This document shows positions 26,284-34,417 of a stretch of 64,000 nucleotides of DNA, piece after piece. This DNA comes from JAXLXE01 sp046328115 (GTDB taxonomy: Bacteria > Chloroflexota > UBA6077 > JACCZL01). The position numbers were made by a program, and so were the translations under genes. Each line of letters opens with the position of its first letter. Within the stretch, counting starts at the first letter, position 1. Location: contig JAXLXE010000001.1 of NCBI GenBank assembly GCA_046328115.1, positions 1,302,001-1,366,000 of the forward strand, in the 5' to 3' direction. The notes under the pieces were generated by a model. The model did not search any database, was not told where the DNA came from, and was given only the letters and a program-made list of their open reading frames with translations.

Positions 26284-26296
26284 TACAATCACCGCG
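26284..26296 (+). promoter_or_regulatory. Candidate -10 box placed for leaderless transcription
   Basis: TACAAT (26284-26289) lies six bases before the GTG start at 26296, where transcription would begin. That would give a message starting at the start codon. No clear -35 is seen; the intergenic gap is only 38 bases and is shared with the divergent kinase gene. Confidence 0.35.
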
Positions 26297-27069
26297 TGAT
26301 CTCCGGCGCAATCGTTATCTGGCGCGCGCTCGTGCACTTGTACGACGAGTCGCTGCTGATGCTCAAGGCCAACCTGATGTGGTTCTTTGGGAGCATCCCG
26401 CTGTTCCTGCTGGTGCTGGGGGTTTGCTGGCTCTTTGTGCCACCCACCACGCTGCCCGCGGAGGGCGCGGAGGAGGCGGTGCCGGTGCTCTGGCCGCTGA
26501 TGCTGAGCGCGTTCGTGCTCCTGGTGGTGCCCTCTCCGTTCTCCACGGCGTTGACTGCGCTCACGGCGGAGATTGTGGAGGGCGAGACGCCGGAGTTCGC
26601 GCTGTTCTGGCGGACGCTGCGCCGCTGGTGGCTCCGCTCCCTGCTGATGTTTGCCGTGGGCGCGGCCCTGCTGGGGGCGCTGATCTTCAACACCAGCTTT
26701 TACGCCTCGCTGACGGATAGCTGGCTCCAGCCCGTGGCGGTGGTGTGGCTGTACGGCATCGTGTTCTGGCTGACGATGCAGATGTACCTGGTGCCGATCA
26801 TGCTGGCCGCTCCCGAGGACGCGGCCGGGAACGAACAGGCCTCATTGCTCGTCATCTACAAGCGAGCGGCCATCCTGGCGCTGGCCAATCCCATCTTTAG
26901 CCTGGTGCTCTTCCTTGCGATCGTCTTGATCATGGTGCTCTGCGCGGTGGCCCTCCCCGTTTATCCGCTGGTGGCGATGTCGCTGAGCTCGCTCATCGGC
27001 TCGCGCGCGCTGAAGTTCCTACGGGACAAGTACTTTCCAAGCGAGACGGAGGCGGAGGGAGCCGAGTGA
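26296..27069 (+). CDS. Multi-span membrane protein (DUF624/YesL-like)
   Basis: GTG 26296 (MISGAIVIWRALVHLYDESL). It has 257 residues with five to six membrane helices: 25-48 (LMWFFGSIPLFLLVLGVCWL), 65-85, 115-137 (LLMFAVGAALLGALIF), 145-165 and 195-240. The arrangement, with an N-terminal amphipathic helix and TALTAEIVEGE near the middle, recalls DUF624/YesL proteins. It overlaps the following kinase gene by four bases (GTGA), so the two are likely co-translated. Function unknown, possibly an envelope partner of the kinase. Confidence 0.75.
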   Translation: MISGAIVIWRALVHLYDESLLMLKANLMWFFGSIPLFLLVLGVCWLFVPPTTLPAEGAEEAVPVLWPLMLSAFVLLVVPSPFSTALTALTAEIVEGETPEFALFWRTLRRWWLRSLLMFAVGAALLGALIFNTSFYASLTDSWLQPVAVVWLYGIVFWLTMQMYLVPIMLAAPEDAAGNEQASLLVIYKRAAILALANPIFSLVLFLAIVLIMVLCAVALPVYPLVAMSLSSLIGSRALKFLRDKYFPSETEAEGAE

Positions 27070-28664
27070 CCCTCGGCCAGCCGATCCTCGGCGGGCGCTA
27101 CAGACTCATCGAACGGATCGGCCACGGGGGCATGGCGCTGGTGTACCAGGCCACCGACCTCACGCTGGAGCGGACCGTTGCCATTAAGGTCCTGCGCGAG
27201 ACGCTGCGCGACGATGCGGAGCTCGTAGAGCGGTTCCGTCGCGAGGGACGCGCGGCTGCCTCCTTGAGCCATCCAAACATCGTGGCGGTCCACGACGTGG
27301 GCGTGGACGGGCCAACGGCGTTCATCGTGATGGAGTTCATCAGCGGGTCTGACCTGAAGCAGATCATCCGGTTGGAGGCGCCGCTGCCGAACGCGCGGAT
27401 CGCGCACCTGGGCAGCCAGATCGCCGACGGCCTGGCCCACGCGCACGCGCGGGGGATCGTCCACCGAGATGTGAAGCCGCAGAACGTATTCGTGGGTCGG
27501 GGGGACGAGGCGAAGATCGGCGACTTCGGAATCGCCGTGGCGCTGGGCGCGCGCTCCATCACCCAGACGGGGGCGGTCATCGGTTCCCCGCACTACATGT
27601 CACCGGAGCAGGCCGCCGGCGAGGCGGCCCAGCCGGCCACGGACGTGTACTCGCTAGGTGTGGTGCTCTACGAGATGGCCACGGGGAGGCTGCCGTTCCA
27701 GGCGGACTCACCGCTAGCGGTGGCGCGGATGCAGGAGACGGCCACGGCGCGCCCGGCGCGCGAGCTGAATCCCGCGCTTGGCGAGCGGATGGCCGCGGTC
27801 ATCGAACGGTCCATGCGCAAGCGGGCCGAGGAGCGGTACCCCGACGGCGCGGAGCTGGCGGCGGCGCTGCGGGCCGCCGGGGGGAACGGGGCGCCAGGGC
27901 CCAACGGCGCCGCGGTGCCGAACGCGCCAACGGTGGTGATTCCTTCAGTCGAGGGGCCTACGCGGGTGGTGGCACCTTCGCCAGCGCAGGTGGAGCCCAC
28001 GCGACCGTTACGCCGAGCCGAGCGTCCGCGGGAGCGGCCGGGAAGGTCGCCGGCCCGCGTCAGGACTCGCTCTGGAGCGGCACGAGCGGTGGTGGGGGGG
28101 CTGGCGATCCTGGGCGTGGCGGGAGGCATTGCCCTGTGGGTCTTCAGCCCGACGGGCGGGGCGTCAAGCCCGCGCCCAACGACCGCGCCCGTGGTGGTGG
28201 CGACGGCGGCGCAAACGGCGACCAGCAGGCCGGTCTCCACGGCGTTGCCAGCCGCCGCCGTGCCCTCACCGGCCTTGGCCGCGACGGCGGGCTCGCCACC
28301 GCCCATCGCCACGGTCGCCCCAACGCGCCCCGCCACCGCGCCCGCCCTGCTCCCCCTACCCACCGCGGGCCCATCGACGCGGGCCGCTCCCACGCCTACG
28401 CCGCGCCCCGTCACGCCGACCCCCAGGCCTCCTGATCAGAAGCCCACCGCGCCGTCGAAGCCGGTGCAGGCCGGGGTGCGGGTGCCGAACGTAGAGGGCA
28501 TGGACCAGGGTGAGGCCCGGCGGGCGCTGGAGTCAGCCGGATTCAGCGTGGCGGTGGAGGAGCAGACCGCGCCGGACCGCAAGGGCCAGGTGATCAACCA
28601 GCGGCCGGGGGCCGGCGATACCGTTGCGCCCGGCAGCCGGATTACTATCACCCTCGGCAGTTAG
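27066..28664 (+). CDS. pknB: Membrane Ser/Thr protein kinase with one PASTA domain
   Basis: GTG 27066 overlaps the upstream stop. It has 532 residues. The kinase domain (about 10-270) shows the Gly loop GHGGMALVYQA, VAIKVL (ATP Lys), HRDVKPQN (catalytic loop), IGDFGIA (metal Asp) and SPHYMSPEQ. A Pro/Thr/Ala-rich region carries the single membrane span (about 342-360, VVGGLAILGVAGGIALWVF). The outer part is a long Pro/Ala/Thr linker and one PASTA repeat (VRVPNVEGMDQGEARRALE to ITITLGS). PASTA kinases sense cell-wall fragments and control growth. One PASTA unit is fewer than the three to five usual in Firmicutes. Confidence 0.94.
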   Translation: MTLGQPILGGRYRLIERIGHGGMALVYQATDLTLERTVAIKVLRETLRDDAELVERFRREGRAAASLSHPNIVAVHDVGVDGPTAFIVMEFISGSDLKQIIRLEAPLPNARIAHLGSQIADGLAHAHARGIVHRDVKPQNVFVGRGDEAKIGDFGIAVALGARSITQTGAVIGSPHYMSPEQAAGEAAQPATDVYSLGVVLYEMATGRLPFQADSPLAVARMQETATARPARELNPALGERMAAVIERSMRKRAEERYPDGAELAAALRAAGGNGAPGPNGAAVPNAPTVVIPSVEGPTRVVAPSPAQVEPTRPLRRAERPRERPGRSPARVRTRSGAARAVVGGLAILGVAGGIALWVFSPTGGASSPRPTTAPVVVATAAQTATSRPVSTALPAAAVPSPALAATAGSPPPIATVAPTRPATAPALLPLPTAGPSTRAAPTPTPRPVTPTPRPPDQKPTAPSKPVQAGVRVPNVEGMDQGEARRALESAGFSVAVEEQTAPDRKGQVINQRPGAGDTVAPGSRITITLGS

Positions 28665-28707
28665 CGCCAGGAACTTCCGGCGGCTAGTCCCAGGCAGGAG
28701 AATCACC

Positions 28708-29241
28708 ATGCCCCTGGTCCAGAGCCACGGCGCCCGACCGCGCCTGGCGAGCGACGTGTTCGTGGCGCCGAACGCGCGCGTCGTCGGCGACGTTGAGATG
28801 GCGCGGCGGTCGAGCGTCTGGTTCAACAGCACTATCCGGGCTGACGGCGCGCCGGTTCGCCTGGCAGAGGGCGTAGACATCCAGGACAACTCGCTGGTGG
28901 ACAGCGAGCCAGGCTACCCGTGCTCCCTGGCGGAATACACCAGCCTGGGTCACAACGCCACCGTACACGGGAGCGTGCTGGAAGACCACGTGTTGATCGC
29001 CATCAGCGCCACCGTGATGCGGGGCTGCCACATCGGCGCGGGGAGCATCATCGCGGCGAACGCCACGCTTCCAGAGGGCACGCGGGTGCCGCCTCGATCG
29101 CTAGTGGTGGGCGCGGAGGGTCGAATCTTGCGGCAGGTGACGGACGCCGAGTACCAGCGAATCGTGGAGACGGCGGAGCACTACACGGAGCTAGCGGAGC
29201 GGTACCTCGCCGTCGTGGGCCCGCCGCCAGAGGCCGGCTGA
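28708..29241 (+). CDS. Gamma-carbonic-anhydrase-like left-handed beta-helix protein
   Basis: ATG 28708 with CAGGAG upstream. It has 177 residues, a hexapeptide-repeat left-handed beta helix (NARVVGDVEMA, SSVWFNSTIRAD, VDIQDNSLVDSEPG, HNATVHGSVLEDH). In gamma carbonic anhydrases three His bind the metal; here the His pair in SLGHNATVHG is present, but the usual first His (in a V/I-H-x-D-P context) is replaced by Asp in NSLVDSEPG. It may bind metal differently or lack anhydrase activity. C-terminal helix EYQRIVETAEHYTELAERY is typical. chrA starts two bases after the stop. Confidence 0.88.
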   Translation: MPLVQSHGARPRLASDVFVAPNARVVGDVEMARRSSVWFNSTIRADGAPVRLAEGVDIQDNSLVDSEPGYPCSLAEYTSLGHNATVHGSVLEDHVLIAISATVMRGCHIGAGSIIAANATLPEGTRVPPRSLVVGAEGRILRQVTDAEYQRIVETAEHYTELAERYLAVVGPPPEAG

Positions 29242-29243
29242 CC

Positions 29244-30479
29244 GTGGCGGCGACAGAGGCCACAGATGTCGCCGTGGGTCGCCGTGGCTCGCTGCTGGAA
29301 GTGCTGGCGGTCGCCTTTCGGCTTGGCCTGACCTCGTTCGGCGGGCCGGTGGCGCACATCGGCTACTTCCGCGAGGAATACGTGAACCGCCGCCGATGGG
29401 TGGACGAGTCGACCTTCGCGGACCTGGTGGCGCTCTCGCAATTCCTGCCGGGCCCGGCGAGCACCAAAGTAGGCATCTCGCTGGGAATCCTGCGGGCGGG
29501 CCTGCCCGGTGGGTTCCTGGCGTGGCTGGGCTTCACGGCGCCATCGGCGATCGCCCTGGCCGTGCTGGCCTACGGCGTGGCGGGCGTGGGCGCGGCGGAT
29601 CGGGGTTGGCTGCACGGCCTGAAGGTGGTGGCCGTGGCGGTGGTGGCCCAGGCGATCTGGGGCATGGCCCGCACGCTCTGCACGGATCGGCCCCGCCAGA
29701 CCATGGCCATCGCCGCGGCCGTCCTGGCGTTCGCGCTGCCTGGGCTGGGATTCCCTTCGTCGCTGGCCCAGGTGACGATCATCGCCGTGGCCGGACTCTT
29801 GGGCTGGTGGCTGCTGCAACCTACCGAGACGGCCGCCAGCGGCGGCGCGAGGGACGTGCACGTCCCCATCGGGCACGGTCTGGCGATTGCGGCGTGGGTG
29901 GCGTTCTTCGCCCTTCTGCTCGTGCTGCCACTGCTGCGGGGCGTGAGCGACAACGGCGTTCTGGCACTCGTCGACGGGTTCTACCGATCCGGTGCGCTGG
30001 TGTTCGGCGGCGGCCACGTGGTCTTGCCGCTGCTGCAGGCGGAAGTGGTGCCGCCCGGCTGGGTGAGCCAGGAGCAGTTCCTGGCCGGCTACGGCGCGGC
30101 GCAGGCGGTCCCGGGCCCGCTGTTCACATTCGCCGCCTACCTGGGGGCCGCCTATCACGGCGCGCCGACGGGCTGGCTGGGGGCGCTGATCGCGATCGCC
30201 GCGATCTTCCTGCCGGGATTTCTCCTGGTGATTGGCTCATTACCGTACTGGCAGCGGCTGCGCGGCCGGGCTGACGCTCAAGGAACGCTTCGGGGGATCA
30301 ACGCTTCGGTGGTAGGCCTGCTGCTCGCCGCGTTCTACCAGCCCGTCTGGACGAGCGCCATCCAGGATCCGGCCGATTTCTGCCTGGGCATCGCGGCCTT
30401 CGGGCTGTTGATGTTCTGGAAGACCCCGCCATGGCTGGTGGTGGCGCTGACGGCGGCGGTGGGCGCGGTGGTGACGTAG
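29244..30479 (+). CDS. chrA: Chromate transporter, ChrA family (two-domain)
   Basis: GTG 29244 lies two bases after the upstream stop; the frame is open further upstream but overlaps another gene. The product is 411 residues, a full-length two-domain CHR protein. The first half has LTSFGGPVAHIGYFREEYV and LPGPASTKVGISLG; the second repeats the pattern with FGGGHVVLPLLQAEVV, YGAAQAVPGPLFTFAAYLG. About ten membrane helices are visible. ChrA proteins export chromate using the proton gradient. Coupling to the carbonic-anhydrase-like gene is by proximity only. Confidence 0.94.
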   Translation: MAATEATDVAVGRRGSLLEVLAVAFRLGLTSFGGPVAHIGYFREEYVNRRRWVDESTFADLVALSQFLPGPASTKVGISLGILRAGLPGGFLAWLGFTAPSAIALAVLAYGVAGVGAADRGWLHGLKVVAVAVVAQAIWGMARTLCTDRPRQTMAIAAAVLAFALPGLGFPSSLAQVTIIAVAGLLGWWLLQPTETAASGGARDVHVPIGHGLAIAAWVAFFALLLVLPLLRGVSDNGVLALVDGFYRSGALVFGGGHVVLPLLQAEVVPPGWVSQEQFLAGYGAAQAVPGPLFTFAAYLGAAYHGAPTGWLGALIAIAAIFLPGFLLVIGSLPYWQRLRGRADAQGTLRGINASVVGLLLAAFYQPVWTSAIQDPADFCLGIAAFGLLMFWKTPPWLVVALTAAVGAVVT

Positions 30480-30523
30480 GCAGCGAAGCGAGCACAACTC
30501 GGAGTCGCGCTCCGCAATCCGAA

Positions 30524-30955
30524 TCATCGAAGCGTCCGCACCCTGGTTTGGATCGCGCGTTGGCGCGTCGCGGCCACCGCCTCGCGAAGATAGGCGGCTT
30601 CGACGGGATCGGCGTCCTCGCGATCGGCCAGTTCGATCAGCGCCGCCCGCGACGGCTCGTCTAGATCAAGGGCCGCCAGTGCGACGCCCGCGCTGAGGCG
30701 GAGCTTGCGGTCTGCGTTCCGCAGGAGGTCGATGAGCACGGGCGCAGACTCCGCATCTCCTAGTCGGCCCAGGACGTACGTGGCACCGCGACGCTGGTGG
30801 GCCGTCGCCTTAAGGCGGCCGCCGGCCACCCGTCGCAGGACCTCGGCGGCTCCCTCGGTCGACCGAATCTGGGCGACCACGAATCCGTCTAGCTCGACGC
30901 AGGACAGCAGGCCCAGCACCGCGGCCTGTCGCCGCTTGACTGCACTCATCGGCAT
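30524..30955 (-). CDS. HEAT-repeat protein
   Basis: ATG 30955 overlaps the TGA of the upstream metzincin gene (TGATG), indicating coupling. It has 143 residues. Helical repeats are visible around RRGATYVLGRLGDAESAPVLIDLLRNADRKLRLSAG in two or three copies; the repeat LGDxxxxPxLxxLLxxxD is the PBS-lyase/HEAT type. Such proteins are scaffolds or docking platforms. Third gene of a leftward trio with a beta-helix protein and a metalloprotease; its partner is presumably one of these. Confidence 0.75.
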   Translation of the reverse strand: MPMSAVKRRQAAVLGLLSCVELDGFVVAQIRSTEGAAEVLRRVAGGRLKATAHQRRGATYVLGRLGDAESAPVLIDLLRNADRKLRLSAGVALAALDLDEPSRAALIELADREDADPVEAAYLREAVAATRQRAIQTRVRTLR

Positions 30956-31839
30956 CACGTCACCCCGCGCGCCGCGGCGGGCCAGGGTCGCTCGCCCAGA
31001 TAGGCTCGCTTGTGCAGCGGCTCGCTGGCCCTGTCGTCCAGCCGCTGTCGGACGGCAATCTCCAGGCGTCTCAGGCGCTCGCGCTCCGGCGCATACTTCA
31101 ACGCGTGCTCGTGGGCAAGCATGACCTGGGTGGGCTCCAGATTGTGCGCGGACTCCGTGGCCCACGGATACATCAGGTTCGCGGAGCTCTCATGGTGCCG
31201 CAGACGCAGGAGATGGCCAAGCTCGTGCGCGGCGGTGCGGACGGCGCTGTTCCAGCCCGCCTCGCCGGTGGCGGTCTCCTCCCAGTCTTCAATGGCCGCG
31301 AATGGGACGTTATGACGCGTTGAATCCAGCGGCACGGGCGAGAAGCCGCCCACTCCGGTGGCGCCAAGGATGGTCCTGAAACAGTAGAGATTGACTACGT
31401 GGGGTGTGTTCAACTCCCGTGCTATGCCGGAGATGAGGGCGGAGTCAACCGCCCAGGACAATGTCCACTTGATCGCATGGTCCACCACCGCCACCAAGCG
31501 GAGCTCAACTCCCGCGGGTGCCCAGATGCGGTTGACGTTTGACGGGTACGTCCCCTCGCCACGCCCTCCGCCATCGAAGAGGTCACGGATCTGCTCGATG
31601 GTGCGCCGGGTCCCGGGGCTCAGCCGGCGAGCCTCCGCGGCCGGCGATGCTACGCGCGCGGCCGACTTCACGGGTGGGCGACGGACAGACGACGCGCTGC
31701 CTCGAGACGACCAGGCGAGCCAGCGGCGATCCTCCTCGTAGGCGGGCACCCGCTCGGAGATCGGCGGCGTGATATCGGACTCCGCGCCGAGGATCCGGTG
31801 GGCCACTACGGGCAGCACGGTTGGCGGTGGCGTGCTCAT
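30955..31839 (-). CDS. Metzincin-type zinc metalloprotease
   Basis: ATG 31839, with GGAG 8 bases upstream that overlaps the stop of the preceding gene. It has 294 residues. The zinc site is HELGHLLRLRHH (HExxHxxxxxH) at about residue 208, followed by the Met-turn SANLMYPW, which together define metzincins. Residues 1-90 are a Pro/Ser/Arg-rich region without a signal peptide. A following SPGTRRTIEQIRDLF segment precedes a fold with several strands. No propeptide Cys switch is obvious. The target is unknown. It is sandwiched between a beta-helix protein and a HEAT protein with almost no spacing. Confidence 0.82.
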   Translation of the reverse strand: MSTPPPTVLPVVAHRILGAESDITPPISERVPAYEEDRRWLAWSSRGSASSVRRPPVKSAARVASPAAEARRLSPGTRRTIEQIRDLFDGGGRGEGTYPSNVNRIWAPAGVELRLVAVVDHAIKWTLSWAVDSALISGIARELNTPHVVNLYCFRTILGATGVGGFSPVPLDSTRHNVPFAAIEDWEETATGEAGWNSAVRTAAHELGHLLRLRHHESSANLMYPWATESAHNLEPTQVMLAHEHALKYAPERERLRRLEIAVRQRLDDRASEPLHKRAYLGERPWPAAARGVT

Positions 31840-31842
31840 GGG

Positions 31843-33339
31843 CTACTCCAACGACCACCCTTCCACATCACACGTCACCTCTGTGCCGCCGTCCAGGATC
31901 GTGACGTCTGGCGGAGACGACCACACGTTGTCGCGCGCCCACAGTTGATACGGCCCGAGGCCCACCTGGATCTTGATGTGGGCCACCGCGGGCGTGGCGG
32001 CGTGAAACAGATTCCCACCCTCACTTCCGCCGGCGCCACCGCCAAAGTCTGGCTCTGGCAGAGAGGTGAGCACGCGACTTGCCCAGTCGATCCTCTCCGC
32101 GATCCACTCGGCCGACGACCACAGGTGCGGCAGGGTTTGGAGTGTTCGGACAGCAACCGGCGTGCGGACGTTTGGCACGCCCCAATCGGACAGCAAGACC
32201 CGGTTCCCGGAGAACACGGGCGCAGCCTGCTCCGTGACCGTGAGGAAGGCGCCAAGGTCACGGTCAGGGTCCACCTCGCCACCGCTCATCGCACCGATGG
32301 GATACTGGTTGAACGTGTTACCCGTCAGGACGGGACAGTTCACCCGGATCTCATCGCCAGGCCCAATGGCGTCCCAGAAGCAACCGACCGTATTGAAGTC
32401 CACGCGCCGTGCGCCGACGACATTGTCGCTCAGCACGGCGGTGCAGCCCAGAACGAGGCGCTGCGCGAAAAGCTGGTTACTCTCCCAGCGAGACTCGCCG
32501 AAGACACAGATCTCGCTGAACGGCGCGTACCCATCCAGCAACACATCCGCCGACTGGATCGTGTTGTTGCGAATGACCGGCGTCAGGACGTCGCTGGCCG
32601 GCGGCGCATCCAGGATGGGCCGGTGCACCCAGAACCCCTTGAGGATGGGGACCACGTTATTCTGAATCACAGTCCGGCCCGGCGATCTGACGAAGAAGCC
32701 AGGGCCGGTGCTGCGCTCCACTCGCCCACCGCGGATAGAGAATGCCGCATCTTCTCCGCCGTCGGTCGGGCTGACGCTGTTGTCCGTACCGCGGCAGGAT
32801 TCGATGAGCGGGAAGATCTCGCCATCACGCTCGTACCCATCCTGGGTGTAGACGCTCCCAAAGTCCACGTCCGTGAGCCGCGCCGCGGCGTCCACCCAGA
32901 CAATTCCGGTGGCAGAGGATTCCTCCAGTACAGCCTGTTCGTCCACCAGCCGCGCGTCCATCAGCGGGTACCACACATCCGGCGGAAACGCGGACGCTAC
33001 TGACAGGCGTCTCACCGTGCCGCTGACCAGCAACACTGTGTCACTGAAGCCGCAAGGGAAGTCGCCATCGGGCGGCGGGCTGTACTCGACCACGCAACTG
33101 TCGCGGCCGGCGCCCTCGACGGTCGTCAGCGGCAGAACGGTGATGGGAAAGGCCTCACCGCCGGCGCGGGAATAAGACCCAGCTCCGACGTGAACCGTCT
33201 CGGGAACGGCGACGTTGCCGCGCGCCACGTAGGCCGCCGCGATGATCTGCATGGCGCGGGTCAGTGAGCGCACGGCTTGCGCGGGCCCGCTGGCGTCACG
33301 CGAGTCATCGCCGGTTGGGGAGACGTAGTAATCCGCCAT
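31843..33339 (-). CDS. DUF1565-like right-handed beta-helix protein
   Basis: ATG 33339 (MADYYVSPTGDDSRDASGPAQ) with GGGAG 7 bases upstream is better than the longer frame. The product is 498 residues. The N-terminus (YYVSPTGDDSRDASGP with QAVRSLTRAM) is the start of DUF1565/pectate-lyase-like beta helices. Later coils contain repeated N-rich turns (VIQNNVV, VIRNNTI, VLSDNVVG, VLTGNTFN, VFSGNRVL, LWARDNVW), consistent with a parallel beta helix. No signal peptide or export motif is seen, which is odd for a fold usually found outside the cell. No catalytic residues are identified. It leads the metzincin/HEAT trio. Confidence 0.75.
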   Translation of the reverse strand: MADYYVSPTGDDSRDASGPAQAVRSLTRAMQIIAAAYVARGNVAVPETVHVGAGSYSRAGGEAFPITVLPLTTVEGAGRDSCVVEYSPPPDGDFPCGFSDTVLLVSGTVRRLSVASAFPPDVWYPLMDARLVDEQAVLEESSATGIVWVDAAARLTDVDFGSVYTQDGYERDGEIFPLIESCRGTDNSVSPTDGGEDAAFSIRGGRVERSTGPGFFVRSPGRTVIQNNVVPILKGFWVHRPILDAPPASDVLTPVIRNNTIQSADVLLDGYAPFSEICVFGESRWESNQLFAQRLVLGCTAVLSDNVVGARRVDFNTVGCFWDAIGPGDEIRVNCPVLTGNTFNQYPIGAMSGGEVDPDRDLGAFLTVTEQAAPVFSGNRVLLSDWGVPNVRTPVAVRTLQTLPHLWSSAEWIAERIDWASRVLTSLPEPDFGGGAGGSEGGNLFHAATPAVAHIKIQVGLGPYQLWARDNVWSSPPDVTILDGGTEVTCDVEGWSLE

Positions 33340-33459
33340 CAAATCGCTCCCACACCTATGGTCACGTGGGAGCGGCATGGTCACCAGGGACAACCGTCCT
33401 GCCGCGCCAGAGGCACCGGGACTCGCGCACGGATGCGAGATGCAGACGAGCTAGACGGC

Positions 33460-34395
33460 TCACGCCAGACGGTATCGCACCAACATCTCAACCAGCTCAT
33501 GCGCGAGCTCACGGCTGCGCAGCCCGGCGACCCAGCGTTCGGGGATGCCGTGGACACCGTCGCGTAGCCCCGCCAGCCCACCTGCCACGGCCGCGGTGGT
33601 GTCTGTGTCCTGCCCAAGCGCTACCGCCGCACGCACGACGGCCTCGTACGTGTCATGCGCAAGCAGCGCTCGGACCGACCGCAGCGAGTCGGCCACGAAG
33701 CCGCTCCCAGTACCAGGCCCGGCATCATCAACCCGAAGCGTCCACTCCAGCGCGTGGCGCTCCGGACCATCGGACGGCAGCAGTGCTCGCAGGGTCTCCA
33801 CAGCATGGCTCCAGGCAGACGGCCGATCCTCCATAAGCCCCCTGGCCCAGAGGCAGTACAGCGCACAGGCGACGCGACAACTTGGGTGACCGTGAGTAAC
33901 CCGCGACTGACGGTCCGCGTCGCCCGCAAGCTCGGCGTCCGTCCCGCGGTGCCAGAGCGCCAGCGGCAGCGCACGCATCAGCGAGCCATTCCCCTGGCTG
34001 TAGTGATCGGAATCGCCGGCCTCGATCGCCGGCACACCGGCGGCGAGCCGAGAAAGCGCCGACCCCGTAGTCACGCCCACGTCGAAGACGCGGCCGTCCG
34101 CGGCAAGGTAGCCTTCGTGGTACCAGCGGAGCAGGCGCCGGCCGAGGTCGTCGATGTCCAGACGACCTCGGTCCAGCAGTGAGGCCAACAGGCACAACGC
34201 CTGTGCGCCGTCGTCGGACCAGGTACCGGGCGGTGTCCCGGAGTGCGACCTGGGGAATCCCGGCGGCGGCTCCATCTCAATGTGGGCCCAGGCGGGAATA
34301 TCGGCCGCGCGATGGAACTCATAGGGCACCCCCAGCGCATCGCCGATCAAGAGACCGAGGACGCCGCCGCGAAGCCGATCTGCCAACCGGGGCAT
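33460..34395 (-). CDS. ADP-ribosylglycohydrolase family protein
   Basis: It has 311 residues from ATG 34395. Removes ADP-ribose from proteins or small molecules in a dinuclear Mg2+ site. Family marks: GLLIGDALGVPYE (about 14-26), TWSDDGAQAL (about 59-68), GNGSLMRALPLA, and the C-terminal GQDTDTTAAVAGGLAGL (about 262-278), supplying the metal Asp/Thr ligands. It is complete in length. It is downstream of the FMN dehydrogenase gene (22-base gap), probably in one transcript. Substrate unknown: DraG-like protein deADP-ribosylation or small-molecule turnover are both possible. Confidence 0.92.
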   Translation of the reverse strand: MPRLADRLRGGVLGLLIGDALGVPYEFHRAADIPAWAHIEMEPPPGFPRSHSGTPPGTWSDDGAQALCLLASLLDRGRLDIDDLGRRLLRWYHEGYLAADGRVFDVGVTTGSALSRLAAGVPAIEAGDSDHYSQGNGSLMRALPLALWHRGTDAELAGDADRQSRVTHGHPSCRVACALYCLWARGLMEDRPSAWSHAVETLRALLPSDGPERHALEWTLRVDDAGPGTGSGFVADSLRSVRALLAHDTYEAVVRAAVALGQDTDTTAAVAGGLAGLRDGVHGIPERWVAGLRSRELAHELVEMLVRYRLA

Positions 34396-34417
34396 GGTGG
34401 AGCGGTCGCCCTCGCGG

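Noticed and set aside
28920..29243. N-terminal extension of the chrA frame
   Set aside because: Overlaps the carbonic-anhydrase-like gene; Arg/His/Gly-rich, and GTG 29244 starts at the expected place.
31798..33003. Long plus-strand frame opposite the beta-helix gene
   Set aside because: Antisense shadow; the minus-strand frame has a ribosome site, DUF1565-like start and coupling to the next gene.
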